In this document: in pieces, positions 27,548 to 36,660 of the stretch
How the letters are laid out: each line of letters starts with the position of its first letter
Position numbering within the stretch: the first letter of the stretch is position 1
Assembly: GCA_027118455.1 (NCBI GenBank)
Contig: JAJAYZ010000043.1
Location: forward strand, 1-51,998
Source of the DNA: Actinomycetes bacterium
GTDB lineage: Bacteria; Actinomycetota; Actinomycetes; JAHEKZ01
Direction of reading: 5' to 3'
Length of the DNA: 51,998 nt
Made by a program: the position numbers and the translations under genes
The notes under the pieces: model-generated
The model's database searches: none
What the model was told of the DNA's origin: nothing
What the model saw: only the letters and a program-made list of their open reading frames with translations

Positions 27548-29080
27548 ATGCAAACCCCAACCCCTCAAGCGGCAGGACGACCACACGGTCGTCGTCGCGC
27601 GATCGCAACTGTGGCCAGCGGAGCGCTGATCGCCGGAGTCGGCGCGGTCGGCCTGGCGCCCCTTGGCGCTATAGCGTCCAGCCACCGTGAAGCACCACTG
27701 ATCAGTGGCATGCCGCAGTACGACGGCACCGACCTGTATGCCTTCGTCAGCCCGGACGCCCCCAACAAGACCACCTTGATCGCCAACTGGATCCCTTTCG
27801 AGGAGCCGTCCGGCGGTCCAACCTTCTATCCGTTCGCGACTGACGCGCAGTACGACCTGCGCGTAGACAACAACGGTGACGCCAAGGCCGACAAGATCTA
27901 CCGGTGGACGTTCAAGACGACCGTGCAAAATGATGCCACGTTCCTGTACAACACCGGGCCGGTCACCAGCCTGGACGATCCCGACCTGAACGTGCGTCAG
28001 AAGTTCACGCTGTCGCGGCTCAACGTCGGTGGCGGTACCAAGGTGCTGGCGCAAGGACCGGTGGCGCCCAGCAACACGGGGGACGCGTCGATGCCCGACT
28101 ACGCGCAGCTGCGTGACGACGCGATCACCTCGGTGCTCGATGGCAAGGGCCAGACGTACTCCGGCCAGGCCGATGACCCGTTCTTCGCCGACCTTCGAGT
28201 CTTCGACCTGCTCTACGGCGGCGACCTGTCTGAGGTTGGCGACGACACTCTGGCCGAGTTCAACGTCAACACCGTCGCACTGCAGGTGCCGTCCAAGTCG
28301 CTGACTGAAGGTGATGACCCGGTCTTCGGCGTCTGGACGACGACGCAGGAGCGCACGGCGTCCGGTGGCTGGTCGCAGGTCTCGCGGCTCGGCAACCCAC
28401 TGGTGAACGAGGTCGTCATCCCGCTGAAAGACAAGGACGGCTTTAACGCTAGTCGTCCGGTGGACGATCCTCAGTACCTGTCGTACGTGAAGAACTCGCA
28501 CCTGGCTGACCTCGTGGAAGCTGTGTACAACATCCCCGCACCGGCGACTCCGCGCAACGACCTGGTGTCGGTCTTCCTCACCGGCCTTGAAGGTCTGAAC
28601 CAGCCTGCGAACCTCAAGGCACCGGGTGAGATGTTGCGCCTGAACACCTCGATCCCGCCGGCCACGTCGCCCAACCGACTCGGTGTGATCGGTGGCGACA
28701 ATGCCGGGTTCCCGAACGGGCGCCGGCTGACTGATGATGTCATCGACATCGCGCTGCAGGTTGTCGAGGGCGAACTCGTCGGGTCGCCGAATAATCTCGG
28801 TGACGCGGTGGGCACGAACGACAAGGCATTCGGGGACACCTTCCCCTACGTCGCGCTGCCCCACGACGACCGCGGCAGGGTGGACGGTCCATCCGTGAGC
28901 AACAGCTCGTACTCGCCGATCGAAGGCGGGTCGGATGCGGCCAACACCGTGTCTGCGGGTGTTGCCTCCAACGGCATGTCGCCGATCTCGGCCGGTTTGG
29001 TGGCGCTCGGATTCCTGGCGATGGTCGGCGGCGCGGTGATGTTCGGTCGCGCCGGACGCACCGAATCCGCAAAGGCCTGA
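27548..29080 (+). CDS. exported DUF4331 protein with C-terminal anchor
   Basis: 510 residues from the ATG at 27548, with GGGAGG seven bases upstream. The N-terminus has a twin-arginine-like RRR followed by a hydrophobic stretch and ASS, then HREAPLISG, the usual start of mature DUF4331 proteins. YDGTDLYAFVSPD and FPYVALPHDD are typical. A C-terminal helix (ISAGLVALGFLAMVGGAVMF) and GRAGR tail suggest anchoring to the membrane facing outward. The family function is not known. Its promoter ties it to SigK. Confidence 0.88.
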   Translation: MQTPTPQAAGRPHGRRRAIATVASGALIAGVGAVGLAPLGAIASSHREAPLISGMPQYDGTDLYAFVSPDAPNKTTLIANWIPFEEPSGGPTFYPFATDAQYDLRVDNNGDAKADKIYRWTFKTTVQNDATFLYNTGPVTSLDDPDLNVRQKFTLSRLNVGGGTKVLAQGPVAPSNTGDASMPDYAQLRDDAITSVLDGKGQTYSGQADDPFFADLRVFDLLYGGDLSEVGDDTLAEFNVNTVALQVPSKSLTEGDDPVFGVWTTTQERTASGGWSQVSRLGNPLVNEVVIPLKDKDGFNASRPVDDPQYLSYVKNSHLADLVEAVYNIPAPATPRNDLVSVFLTGLEGLNQPANLKAPGEMLRLNTSIPPATSPNRLGVIGGDNAGFPNGRRLTDDVIDIALQVVEGELVGSPNNLGDAVGTNDKAFGDTFPYVALPHDDRGRVDGPSVSNSSYSPIEGGSDAANTVSAGVASNGMSPISAGLVALGFLAMVGGAVMFGRAGRTESAKA

Positions 29081-29093
29081 CCGCGGGGGACCT

Positions 29094-29130
29094 CCCTGGC
29101 CGCTCCGCCACATCGGCGGGGCGGCCAGGG
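29094..29130 (+). terminator. strong hairpin between the DUF4331 and TPR genes
   Basis: CCCTGGCCGC (29094-29103) pairs with GCGGCCAGGG (29121-29130), and pairing continues with one T-G and CCGCC/GGCGG to a five-base loop. The stem is 16 bp. It has no T tract. It could end part of the transcription from the upstream SigK promoter, lowering expression of the TPR-NicO genes, or protect an mRNA 3' end. Confidence 0.6.
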
Positions 29131-29179
29131 CCCGGCCCCAACCACGACGACCACCACTCGATCCACCCGAGGAGACGAC

Positions 29180-30514
29180 GTGACCCCCTCACGATCGGCC
29201 CAAGCTGCGGCGGCGCTGGTGATCGCAGGTGCCATCACCGTTGCGGCAGCGCTGCTGCCTCCACGACTGAGCGGTGCGCAGTCGGCCCCCACCGATGCCT
29301 CAGCTATCGCTAACGCCGACGCGGCCGCCTTCACGCCGAGCAACGACCTCGGCGATCAGATCATCCAGCTGCAGCAGCACCTGGCCGCGCAGCCAGCGGA
29401 TGCCCGCAGCTGGGGAGTCCTGGCCCTGCTGCTGATCGAGCAAGGCCGGGTGACCGCGGACCCTGCCTCGTACGCTGCGTCCAAGGCTGCCTCCGATCAG
29501 TCTCTTGCCGAGCAGCCACGCAACAACGACCTGGCGCATGCTGCCAGCGGTGCGCTGCTTTCTGCTAAGCACTTGTTCACCGCGGCACTCGCCGAAGCAG
29601 ATCGTGCCCTGACTATCAACCCCTACTCTCGGCCGGCGCTTGGCGTCCGTGTGGATGCGCTGACCGAGCTCGGACGCCTCCCAGCTGCTCTGCGCGCGGC
29701 GCGTGTCTTTGACCGGCTGCAACCGGGACTTGCTGCAACGACACGCCTTGCCTACCAGTCTGAGCTTCGTGCGAACGAAGCAGACGCGCGCCGCTTCTTC
29801 GCCTCGGCACTGACGAGCGCGATTGATCCCAATGCACGTGCCTTCGTCGAGTACCACCTCGGAGAGATCGCTCGCCGCGCGGGAGACCTTAGTGCTGCTG
29901 ACGCGCACTACCGGGCGGCGCTGCAGGCAGTGCCGGCCGACCCGAATGCACTTGCCGGCCGTGCGCGTGTTCTTGCCCTGCGCGGCCACGTCGACCGTGC
30001 GATCACCATCCTTCGCGAGGTGGTGACCAGGGTTCCGCTGCTTGAGCACCTGATCGCACTCGGCGAGCTGTATGAGATCTCCGGCGATCGCGGCGCCGCA
30101 CAGCAGCAGTATGCCGTGGTGCGGGCATCTGCAGATCTGGCGCGTGCCGCGGGGATCCGTCCCGACCTTGAGCTCGCCTGGTTTGAGGCGGACCACGGTG
30201 ATCCCGTCGCAGCGCTCCAGCTGGGCCGAGCTGAGTGGAAGAAACGACACTCACCTCTGGTGGCAGACGCATTGGGCTGGGCGCTGCACATGAACGGCCT
30301 GGACGAGAGGGCCTTGCACTACGCGAAACTCGCAACGGAGTACGGCGGAGACGCGAGGTCGTGGCACCACCGTGGAGCGGTGGAGGCGGCGCTCGGCTTG
30401 GACCGAATGGGCATCAAGCATCTGCACAAGGCTCTGCGCCTGGATGGGGGCTACGCCCCCTGGCCCGCCCAGCAACTGCACGCAACACTTGGCGAGTTGG
30501 AAGAGCGTTCATGA
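29180..30514 (+). CDS. exported tetratricopeptide-repeat protein
   Basis: 444 residues. A hydrophobic signal sequence (AAAALVIAGAITVAAALLPP) is followed by tandem helical repeats of TPR type from about 55 to 440, for example FTAALAEADRALTINPYSRPAL and AAQQQYAVVRASADLARAAG. TPR domains hold protein partners. GTG start with GAGGAG upstream. Its TGA overlaps the start of the NicO gene (ATGA), so the two are coupled. It probably acts outside the membrane with its neighbours; the partner is unknown. Confidence 0.85.
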   Translation: MTPSRSAQAAAALVIAGAITVAAALLPPRLSGAQSAPTDASAIANADAAAFTPSNDLGDQIIQLQQHLAAQPADARSWGVLALLLIEQGRVTADPASYAASKAASDQSLAEQPRNNDLAHAASGALLSAKHLFTAALAEADRALTINPYSRPALGVRVDALTELGRLPAALRAARVFDRLQPGLAATTRLAYQSELRANEADARRFFASALTSAIDPNARAFVEYHLGEIARRAGDLSAADAHYRAALQAVPADPNALAGRARVLALRGHVDRAITILREVVTRVPLLEHLIALGELYEISGDRGAAQQQYAVVRASADLARAAGIRPDLELAWFEADHGDPVAALQLGRAEWKKRHSPLVADALGWALHMNGLDERALHYAKLATEYGGDARSWHHRGAVEAALGLDRMGIKHLHKALRLDGGYAPWPAQQLHATLGELEERS

Positions 30515-32031
30515 GCGCCATGGTCCGGCGGTCTGCCGCCGTCGTCGTACTCGCTGGGGTGGCTTGGCTCGGTGCTTCGATTCCGGCATCGGCCCACCCG
30601 CTCGGTAACTTCTCGGTCAACCACTACAACGGGATCGTTGTCTCGACTGACCGGATTCAGGTCGAGCACGTGGTCGACCTTGCTGAGATTCCGACTGTGC
30701 AGGCCATGCCGGACATCGACGTCAATGGCGATGACTCAGCCTCGGCCATCGAGTTGAGCCGGTTTGCCGTGGCGCAGTGTGACGTGGCCGCTCGCGACCT
30801 TCAGATGTCCGTTGGCGATCGGCCCGTTGTACTGCGATCCGAAAAGTCCTCGGCGTCACTGGCGGCTGGACAGGCTGGCCTGAGCACGTTGCGTCTTGAG
30901 TGCGACCTGCGCGGAGTCGTTGCGGTCGGATCGGGTGACTCCCTCACCTTCTCCGACGACACCGCACCAACAGCGGTCGGATGGCGCGAGGTGACCCTGC
31001 AGGGAGATGGCGTCACGGTGACGGGGGCCGATGTCCCGACCCAGAGCGTGTCGGGTGTCCTGACTGCGTACCCGGAGTCGCAACAGACGAACCCGCTGCA
31101 CGTCAGCACGGCCTCCGCTCAACTCGAGCCCGGCGGACCCTCGCTGACCGCGTCGGCGGAGTCGTCGACCTCGTCTGGTGGCAGCACACCTTGGGGCTGG
31201 GGAGCCGCTCTGCTGGGCTCGGTGTCAGCGACGGCGACAGGTCCGATCGGCATGTCGCTGGCGCTGCTGGTGGCCTTGGTTGTCGGAGCCACTCATGCAC
31301 TGGCGCCCGGACACGGCAAGTCGCTCGTAGCGTTCGCTCTGGCCGGACGACGTGAGCGGGCCGGGCGCGCCGCACTCACCGTTGGGTTCACGGTCACTGC
31401 CACGCATACGGTGAGCGTCTTGATCCTCGGCCTCCTCGTCGCCGGGACGGCCACTGCAGCTCCGGCTGTGGTGTACCCGGTGCTGGGAGCCCTCACAGGA
31501 GTTGTCGTGCTGGTGATGGGTCTTGTGCTGTTGCGTAACGCGGTCCGCGGGGCGGGTCACGGGCACTCTCATGACAATGGGCACTCCCATGACAATGGGC
31601 ACTCCCACGACCACGGGCACTCCCATGACCACGGGCGGGGGGCTGCGGCAACGACAACCCTGGCTCGGCCCTTGGCGCAGAAAGTCGAAACCGAACCGGT
31701 GAACGAACCCAAGCCGAGACGGGGCATTCTCGTAACGCTCGGGATCACCGGTGGTCTGCTCCCCAGCCCTTCGGCGGTGGTCGTGCTGCTCGCCGCAGTC
31801 GCCGCCGGGCGTGCCTGGTTTGGCGTCCTGCTGGTGCTGGCGTTTGGCGTAGGAATGGCGCTGACGTTGGCCGGGGTGGGCTTCGCCGTGCTCCGCGGCC
31901 AGGAGCGGCTCTTCACCTGGGCAGAGCGGGGCCAGAGGCCCCGAGTCATGCGAGCGCTGCACTGGCTTCCGGTGTTCACAGCCGGTGCTGTGACTGCTGC
32001 TGGCGGCCTGCTGGTGATGGCAGCTGTCTGA
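30511..32031 (+). CDS. NicO/RcnA-type nickel-cobalt transporter with extracytoplasmic N-terminal domain
   Basis: 506 residues. A signal peptide ending ASA is followed by HPLGNFSVNHYNGI, a motif common in exported domains linked to this transporter group. The soluble N-terminal domain runs to about residue 230. The membrane part carries HALAPGHGKS near 262-271 and HT in VTATHTVS, both metal-path residues of the NicO fold. A cytoplasmic or loop segment at 351-374 has four GHSHD repeats. Direction (uptake or efflux) and metal cannot be told; the His-rich loop suits binding Ni, Co or Zn. Confidence 0.82.
   Translation: MSAMVRRSAAVVVLAGVAWLGASIPASAHPLGNFSVNHYNGIVVSTDRIQVEHVVDLAEIPTVQAMPDIDVNGDDSASAIELSRFAVAQCDVAARDLQMSVGDRPVVLRSEKSSASLAAGQAGLSTLRLECDLRGVVAVGSGDSLTFSDDTAPTAVGWREVTLQGDGVTVTGADVPTQSVSGVLTAYPESQQTNPLHVSTASAQLEPGGPSLTASAESSTSSGGSTPWGWGAALLGSVSATATGPIGMSLALLVALVVGATHALAPGHGKSLVAFALAGRRERAGRAALTVGFTVTATHTVSVLILGLLVAGTATAAPAVVYPVLGALTGVVVLVMGLVLLRNAVRGAGHGHSHDNGHSHDNGHSHDHGHSHDHGRGAAATTTLARPLAQKVETEPVNEPKPRRGILVTLGITGGLLPSPSAVVVLLAAVAAGRAWFGVLLVLAFGVGMALTLAGVGFAVLRGQERLFTWAERGQRPRVMRALHWLPVFTAGAVTAAGGLLVMAAV
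31561..31632 (+). repeat. 18-bp tandem repeat encoding the His-rich loop
   Basis: Four copies of an 18-bp unit (GGGCACTCCCATGACAAT and close variants) start at 31561, 31579, 31597 and 31615. They encode GHSHDN, GHSHDN, GHSHDH, GHSHDH. Changes in copy number would alter metal-binding capacity without breaking the frame. Confidence 0.92.
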
Positions 32032-32058
32032 GTGCCCATCACCGCATGACTCAAGGGT

Positions 32059-32973
32059 TCACGAGCAGATCATCTCGGAAAGGCCAGCGACCTCGACGGC
32101 TGCGGTCGAGGCGGCGCCGGCGACCTGCACCACAAGAGTGAGTCGGGTGTCGTCGGTTGCCGGCGGGCACGGGTCGATGGGCGCTAGCTGGATCGCCGTT
32201 GACCCCCCGGGGGGAATAGAGGCGACGCAAGACGCGTCGCAATCTGGGTTCGGGACGAGTGCTGCCACCCCCGAAGCCGAACCAAGCGCCTTGATGGTCA
32301 GGGTCTGACCGCCGAGCCAGGTGAGCCTAACCCGTGCAGCACTGCCTTGAATGATCACTCCGGCGAGATCAGAAAGTTGGGCGGCTTCGGACTTGCTGTC
32401 CGGGCATATGGCGTAGGCGGTATGTAGCGGCTCATCGAGACGAACGTAGCTCCTGGAGGCTCCCGGGAAGGCGGCAGGAGACGGCCACTGGGCGGGAATT
32501 ACGTCAGGGCAGTCGGTGAGCCGATAGCTATTGCGCACCGTCAGAGTTCCGCTGGAACTGATCGTGACCGGCGCGTCGAAAGGTTTCGAGTGGCCGTCCG
32601 CAGAGATGACCGATGAGTCGATCAGTTGCAGTCCAAGCGGGGTGAGTTCAGCCGGAGCAGCTCGCACCGTGTCACCGTCTGTGACGGTGGAGACCTCCTC
32701 GACGGTGATCGTTTCGCGGTCGACGGTAACGGTACGGGTGCTCTCGACCCTTCCCGTCGACTCGCTGGGAGAGGGACCGGCGCTGCCGGGCGTCGAAGCT
32801 GGTTTGTCCGGTGGGCCTTCGTCAGGGGCCGATGTGGTGCGCAACCAGAAAAAGATCCCGGCAGCGATGATCCCACTGGCGAGGAGTACAGCCAGGGCCA
32901 CCCGGAGCGGCGAACTCCGCTGAGACCGCGCTCTCACCGGAGATCGGTGGCGACCTGGGGTGGCGTGGGACAC
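32059..32973 (-). CDS. membrane-anchored exported protein of unknown function
   Basis: 304 residues from the GTG at 32973; a TTG-initiated longer form from 33039 is less likely. A basic N-terminus and one helix (residues about 25-44) anchor it. A Pro/Ser/Thr linker ([21 protein letters not shown]) leads to a soluble outer domain of about 200 residues. At least six cysteines (for example NPDCDASC and a C-terminal MICS) suggest disulphides. Not recognised as a known family. It is convergent with the NicO gene, 27 bases away, and divergent from arcC. Confidence 0.7.
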   Translation of the reverse strand: MSHATPGRHRSPVRARSQRSSPLRVALAVLLASGIIAAGIFFWLRTTSAPDEGPPDKPASTPGSAGPSPSESTGRVESTRTVTVDRETITVEEVSTVTDGDTVRAAPAELTPLGLQLIDSSVISADGHSKPFDAPVTISSSGTLTVRNSYRLTDCPDVIPAQWPSPAAFPGASRSYVRLDEPLHTAYAICPDSKSEAAQLSDLAGVIIQGSAARVRLTWLGGQTLTIKALGSASGVAALVPNPDCDASCVASIPPGGSTAIQLAPIDPCPPATDDTRLTLVVQVAGAASTAAVEVAGLSEMICS

Positions 32974-33081
32974 GGCGACAGTCTGCCTATCACGTCCGCC
33001 CGGGGAGAAGTGGGTGCGTTCGACGCGCCGGAGCGTCAATCAGGAGCCGAATCGGCAGGTTGGGTGAGGCACACTCCACAC

Positions 33082-34014
33082 ATGCGACTAGTGGTAGCGC
33101 TCGGAGGCAACGCCCTGCTCAGGCGAGGCCAGCCCATGACCCTCGAGAATCAGCGGACCAACGTACGCGTCGCGGCCGAGTCGCTCGCCCCGGTCGCCAT
33201 GGAGCACGAACTTGTGATCACGCACGGCAACGGACCTCAGGTAGGGCTGCTAGCTCTGCAGGGTGCGGCTTACCACCCGGATGAGGCTTTTCCTCTTGAC
33301 GTGCTTGGCGCTGAGACCGAGGGACTGATCGGCTACCTGATCGAACAGGAGCTCGGCAATTTGCTGCCCTTCGAGAAGCCGCTCGCCACATTGCTGACCA
33401 TGGTTGAAGTGGACCCCAGCGACCCGGCCTTCGCGGATCCGACGAAGTTCGTCGGTCCGGTTTACGAGAAGCAAGACGCCGATGCGCTTGCTGCTGCCAA
33501 GGGATGGCACTTCAAGATGGACGGTGAGGTGTGGCGCCGTGTCGTACCGTCGCCGCGTCCAAAACAGATCTTCGAGTTGCGGCCCGTGCGCTGGCTCCTG
33601 GAGCAGGGCGCCGTGGTCATCGCAGCAGGCGGCGGCGGAATTCCGACCATGTACCTTCCCGGCACGCGCACTCTGGTGGGAGTCGAGGCCGTTGTTGACA
33701 AAGACCTCGCCAGTTCCTTGATGGCCCAGCTCATCGATGCCGACGAGTTCGTCGTTGCCACCGACGCTAACGCCGTCTACGTCGACTGGGGCACCGACCA
33801 CCAGCGGGCCTTGGCGCGGGTGAGCCCCGATGTGTTGGCGCAGTTGGACTTCCCGGACGGCTCGATGGGCCCCAAGGTCGGCGCTGCCAGTGATTTCGTC
33901 CTGACGACCAAGCGTCCGGCTCGGATTGGTGACCTCGCTGGCCTGCCAGCGGTCCTGGCCGGCGAAGCCGGCACCGTGGTCGTGCACGGCGAAGGCGTCG
34001 TCGAGTACCATTGA
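33082..34014 (+). CDS. arcC: carbamate kinase
   Basis: 310 residues, normal length. It converts carbamoyl phosphate + ADP to ATP + carbamate, usually at the end of arginine, agmatine or allantoin breakdown. [34 protein letters not shown] and [10 protein letters not shown] are family motifs. The ATG at 33082 matches the family N-terminus; an in-frame reading from 32626 has no homology. No arcA, arcB or transporter gene lies beside it. CACACT six bases before the ATG could be a weak -10. Confidence 0.92.
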   Translation: MRLVVALGGNALLRRGQPMTLENQRTNVRVAAESLAPVAMEHELVITHGNGPQVGLLALQGAAYHPDEAFPLDVLGAETEGLIGYLIEQELGNLLPFEKPLATLLTMVEVDPSDPAFADPTKFVGPVYEKQDADALAAAKGWHFKMDGEVWRRVVPSPRPKQIFELRPVRWLLEQGAVVIAAGGGGIPTMYLPGTRTLVGVEAVVDKDLASSLMAQLIDADEFVVATDANAVYVDWGTDHQRALARVSPDVLAQLDFPDGSMGPKVGAASDFVLTTKRPARIGDLAGLPAVLAGEAGTVVVHGEGVVEYH

Positions 34015-34140
34015 GGGCTCGGCTCCCCAAGATCGCGTAAGTCTCGTGGGGTCATGGCCCTGATGAAGTACCGCAGTGTTGGCAGGCGGTCCGGAAACGA
34101 GTTGGCGGCCAGAGCTCTCGGTAGGTGAGACTGTTCCCTC

Positions 34141-35778
34141 GTGGGACACGTCGACGTCAACGGAGTCAGCTACGTGCTGCCTGATGGCCGCACTCTGTTC
34201 GGCAACGTGTCCTTCCGGGTGGGCGACGGCGCGGTCGTGGCACTGGTCGGCGCCAACGGTGCCGGCAAGACAACGCTGATGCGGATTATCGCCGGCGACA
34301 TCGAACCGCTCGAAGGTTCGGTCTCGCACAGCGGAGGTCTCGGCGTCATGCGCCAGTTCATCGGCAGCGTGCGAGACGACTCGACTGTGCGCGACCTGCT
34401 CGTGTCGGTGGCGCCGCCGCGCATTCGCGACGCAGCGCTGGAGATGGACGCAGCGGAACTGCAGATGATGGAACGTGACGACGAGAAGACCCAAATGCGC
34501 TACGCGCAGGCGATTGCCGACTGGGGGGATGCGCACGGCTACGACGCCGAGGTGGTGTGGGACGCCTGCACGGTGTCAGCACTCGGCGTCCCCTACGACC
34601 GCGCACAGCACCGCGAGGTGAGCACGTTATCTGGCGGTGAGCAGAAGCGGCTGGCGCTGGAAGCGCTGTTGCGCGGCCCCGACCAGGTGCTGCTACTCGA
34701 CGAGCCGGACAACTACCTCGATGTCCCCGGTAAGCAGTGGCTCGAGCAACGTCTGGCTGCGACCCGCAAGACCGTATTGCTGATCTCGCACGACCGTGAA
34801 TTGTTGGCTCAGGTGGCGAACCGGATCGTGACCGTAGAGGGCAGCACCGCGTGGGTGCACGGTGGAGGTTTCGCGTTATACCACGAGGCGCGTGGCAACC
34901 GGCATGAGCGCTTGGCCGAGCTGCGGCGTCGCTGGGAGGAGGAGCACCAACGCCTCAAGGACCTCGTGCGAACGCTGCAACAGCAAGCGGCGATCAGCCC
35001 GGACATGGCATCGCGGTACAAGGCGATGCAGACCAGGCTGCGCAAGTTCGAGGAAGGGGGCGAGCCTGAGGCGCCACCGCCAGAGCAGAGCGTGACGATG
35101 CGATTGAAGGGTGGCCGCACCGGCGTCCGCGCCGTCACGTGTCAGCAGCTCGAGCTGACCGGTCTGATGCAGCCCTTCGACCTGGAGGTGTTCTACGGCG
35201 AACGGGTCGCGGTTCTCGGTAGCAACGGCTCTGGGAAGTCGCACTTCCTTCGGCTGCTGGCCGCATGGGACGCGCAGCAAGGAATGGCGCGGGACGCGAC
35301 GGTGGCGTACTCAGGTGCGTGGAAGCTCGGCGCCAGAGTGGTGCCTGGGCACTTCGCGCAGACGCATGACCATGTGGAATTCAATGGCCGGACGCCGATT
35401 GAGATCTTGTGGCAGCAGCATTCGTTGCAGCTCGGTCCTGCCAAGGCGGTGCTGCGGCGGTACGAGCTGAACCAGCAGGCGGAGCAGCGGTTCGAGACGC
35501 TCTCGGGCGGCCAGCAGGCGCGTTTTCAGATCCTGCTGCTCGAGCTGTCCGGTGTCACGCTGCTACTGCTCGACGAACCGACCGACAACCTCGACCTCGC
35601 CAGCGCGGAGGCATTGGAGGAGGGACTGGAGGCCTTTGACGGCACCGTGATGGCGGTGACGCACGACCGTTGGTTCGCCAGGAGTTTTGACCGGTACCTG
35701 GTCTTCGGTTCTGACGGACAGGTGTACGAGGCAGCCGGGCCAGTGTGGGACGAAGCCCGGGTTAAACGCGCCCGTTAA
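34141..35778 (+). CDS. ABC-F family ATPase
   Basis: 545 residues with two ABC cassettes and no membrane segments. First Walker A GANGAGKTT is at 37-45, with signature LSGGEQKR and Walker B LLLDEPDNYLD. The second has GSNGSGKS near 360-367, LSGGQQAR and LLLDEPTDNLD. The linker between them (HERLAELRRRWEEEHQRLKDLVRTL) is the helical P-site tRNA interaction motif region. ABC-F proteins act on ribosomes, as translation factors or antibiotic-protection proteins; which applies here is unclear. GTG start; TTGGCG and GAGACT upstream could form a weak promoter. Confidence 0.9.
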   Translation: MGHVDVNGVSYVLPDGRTLFGNVSFRVGDGAVVALVGANGAGKTTLMRIIAGDIEPLEGSVSHSGGLGVMRQFIGSVRDDSTVRDLLVSVAPPRIRDAALEMDAAELQMMERDDEKTQMRYAQAIADWGDAHGYDAEVVWDACTVSALGVPYDRAQHREVSTLSGGEQKRLALEALLRGPDQVLLLDEPDNYLDVPGKQWLEQRLAATRKTVLLISHDRELLAQVANRIVTVEGSTAWVHGGGFALYHEARGNRHERLAELRRRWEEEHQRLKDLVRTLQQQAAISPDMASRYKAMQTRLRKFEEGGEPEAPPPEQSVTMRLKGGRTGVRAVTCQQLELTGLMQPFDLEVFYGERVAVLGSNGSGKSHFLRLLAAWDAQQGMARDATVAYSGAWKLGARVVPGHFAQTHDHVEFNGRTPIEILWQQHSLQLGPAKAVLRRYELNQQAEQRFETLSGGQQARFQILLLELSGVTLLLLDEPTDNLDLASAEALEEGLEAFDGTVMAVTHDRWFARSFDRYLVFGSDGQVYEAAGPVWDEARVKRAR

Positions 35779-35784
35779 CCGGAA

Positions 35785-36660
35785 ATGGTCGTTCGGCGCG
35801 GTGACCGACTCACTCGCCGCATCAAGGCAGCCAGAGGCGACGAGCGTCGCTGGTCCCAAGGTGGTACTCCACGAGCGTGACAGCCCCGTGAAGACCAAGG
35901 CGTGGGTGACGGAGATCGTCAGCGGCACTGGGCCTGCCACTGAAAGCCACCTGATGACGTGCGAGCGCGGTACCGCCTCGCCGACAAAGACGGCGGCGGC
36001 GATCACGACGCAGACCAAGCCTGCCGTCGACACCAGGTGAATGACCTCAGATGCCGCCGATCGCTCTGCATCGAGCCTGAGTTTCCCCATAGCCGCCAAA
36101 CCAAGAGATCCGATCGCAAACAGCGCGCCGCCGAAGAGCAGCAGCGGTCGAAGCAGACGAGGTGAGGAGAGCTCGATCCTTCCCAGTGCCATCCCGATGC
36201 CATCCCGATGCAGAAGTAGGCGGTCTCAGCCAGGATCAAAGAGATGTTGAAAACGGTGCCATCAGGCGCGAGGTCGCCACTGCCGGAAGAAAGGGGAGGA
36301 GTGCAAGCCCCAGGGCAATCACGAGCAACACCGGCATCTGTGCGCGCTCCAAGGCGATGCCCAAAGTCACGATGTAGTTGGCTCTGCGAGCCACCACGTG
36401 CGGACGCGTCCTCCGCAGCAGCAAGGTGACGCCAACGCCAGCTAATGTCAAGAACAGTGGACGAGCCCGGTCGGTGAACATCTCCGGCAACCACCGGGCC
36501 CACGTCGGGTCATGGGGCAGCTGCGGGGATGGAGCGTCCGGCGGAGGCGTTCCAACGGGAGCAGCACAAGATCGGTCCTGGCGTGAACGATCACCATCCC
36601 GACCAGTGCCAGGAGCCGCGCCAGGTCGGCGCCATCATCGGCTGTCGCGTTGATGGCGCC
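35785..36660 (-). pseudogene. decayed DUF418/acyltransferase-3-like membrane protein gene
   Basis: Pieces of one membrane protein appear in successive frames on the minus strand. DLARLLALVGMVIVHA comes from about 36627. WARWLPEMFTDRARPLFLTLAGVGVTLL runs from about 36515 to 36430. GTVFNISLILAETAYFCIGMA comes near 36265-36200. ELSSPRLLRPLLLFGGALFAIGSL through VAGPVPLTISVTHALVF ends near 35880. One shift is explained by an 11-base tandem duplication on the plus strand, at 36188-36198 and 36199-36209. The order and motifs resemble DUF418/heparan-acetyltransferase-like proteins. It directly follows the MFS gene and may once have been co-transcribed with it. Confidence 0.75.

Noticed and set aside
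29061..29066. CCGAAT at the 3' end of the DUF4331 gene as a third SigK promoter for TPR-NicO
   Set aside because: No CAATCC-like -35 lies 14-17 bases upstream, and the strong hairpin at 29094-29130 follows it.
33031..33053. CAAT and CCGAAT elements before arcC as a SigK promoter
   Set aside because: The spacing between them is about seven bases, far too short for a -35/-10 pair.
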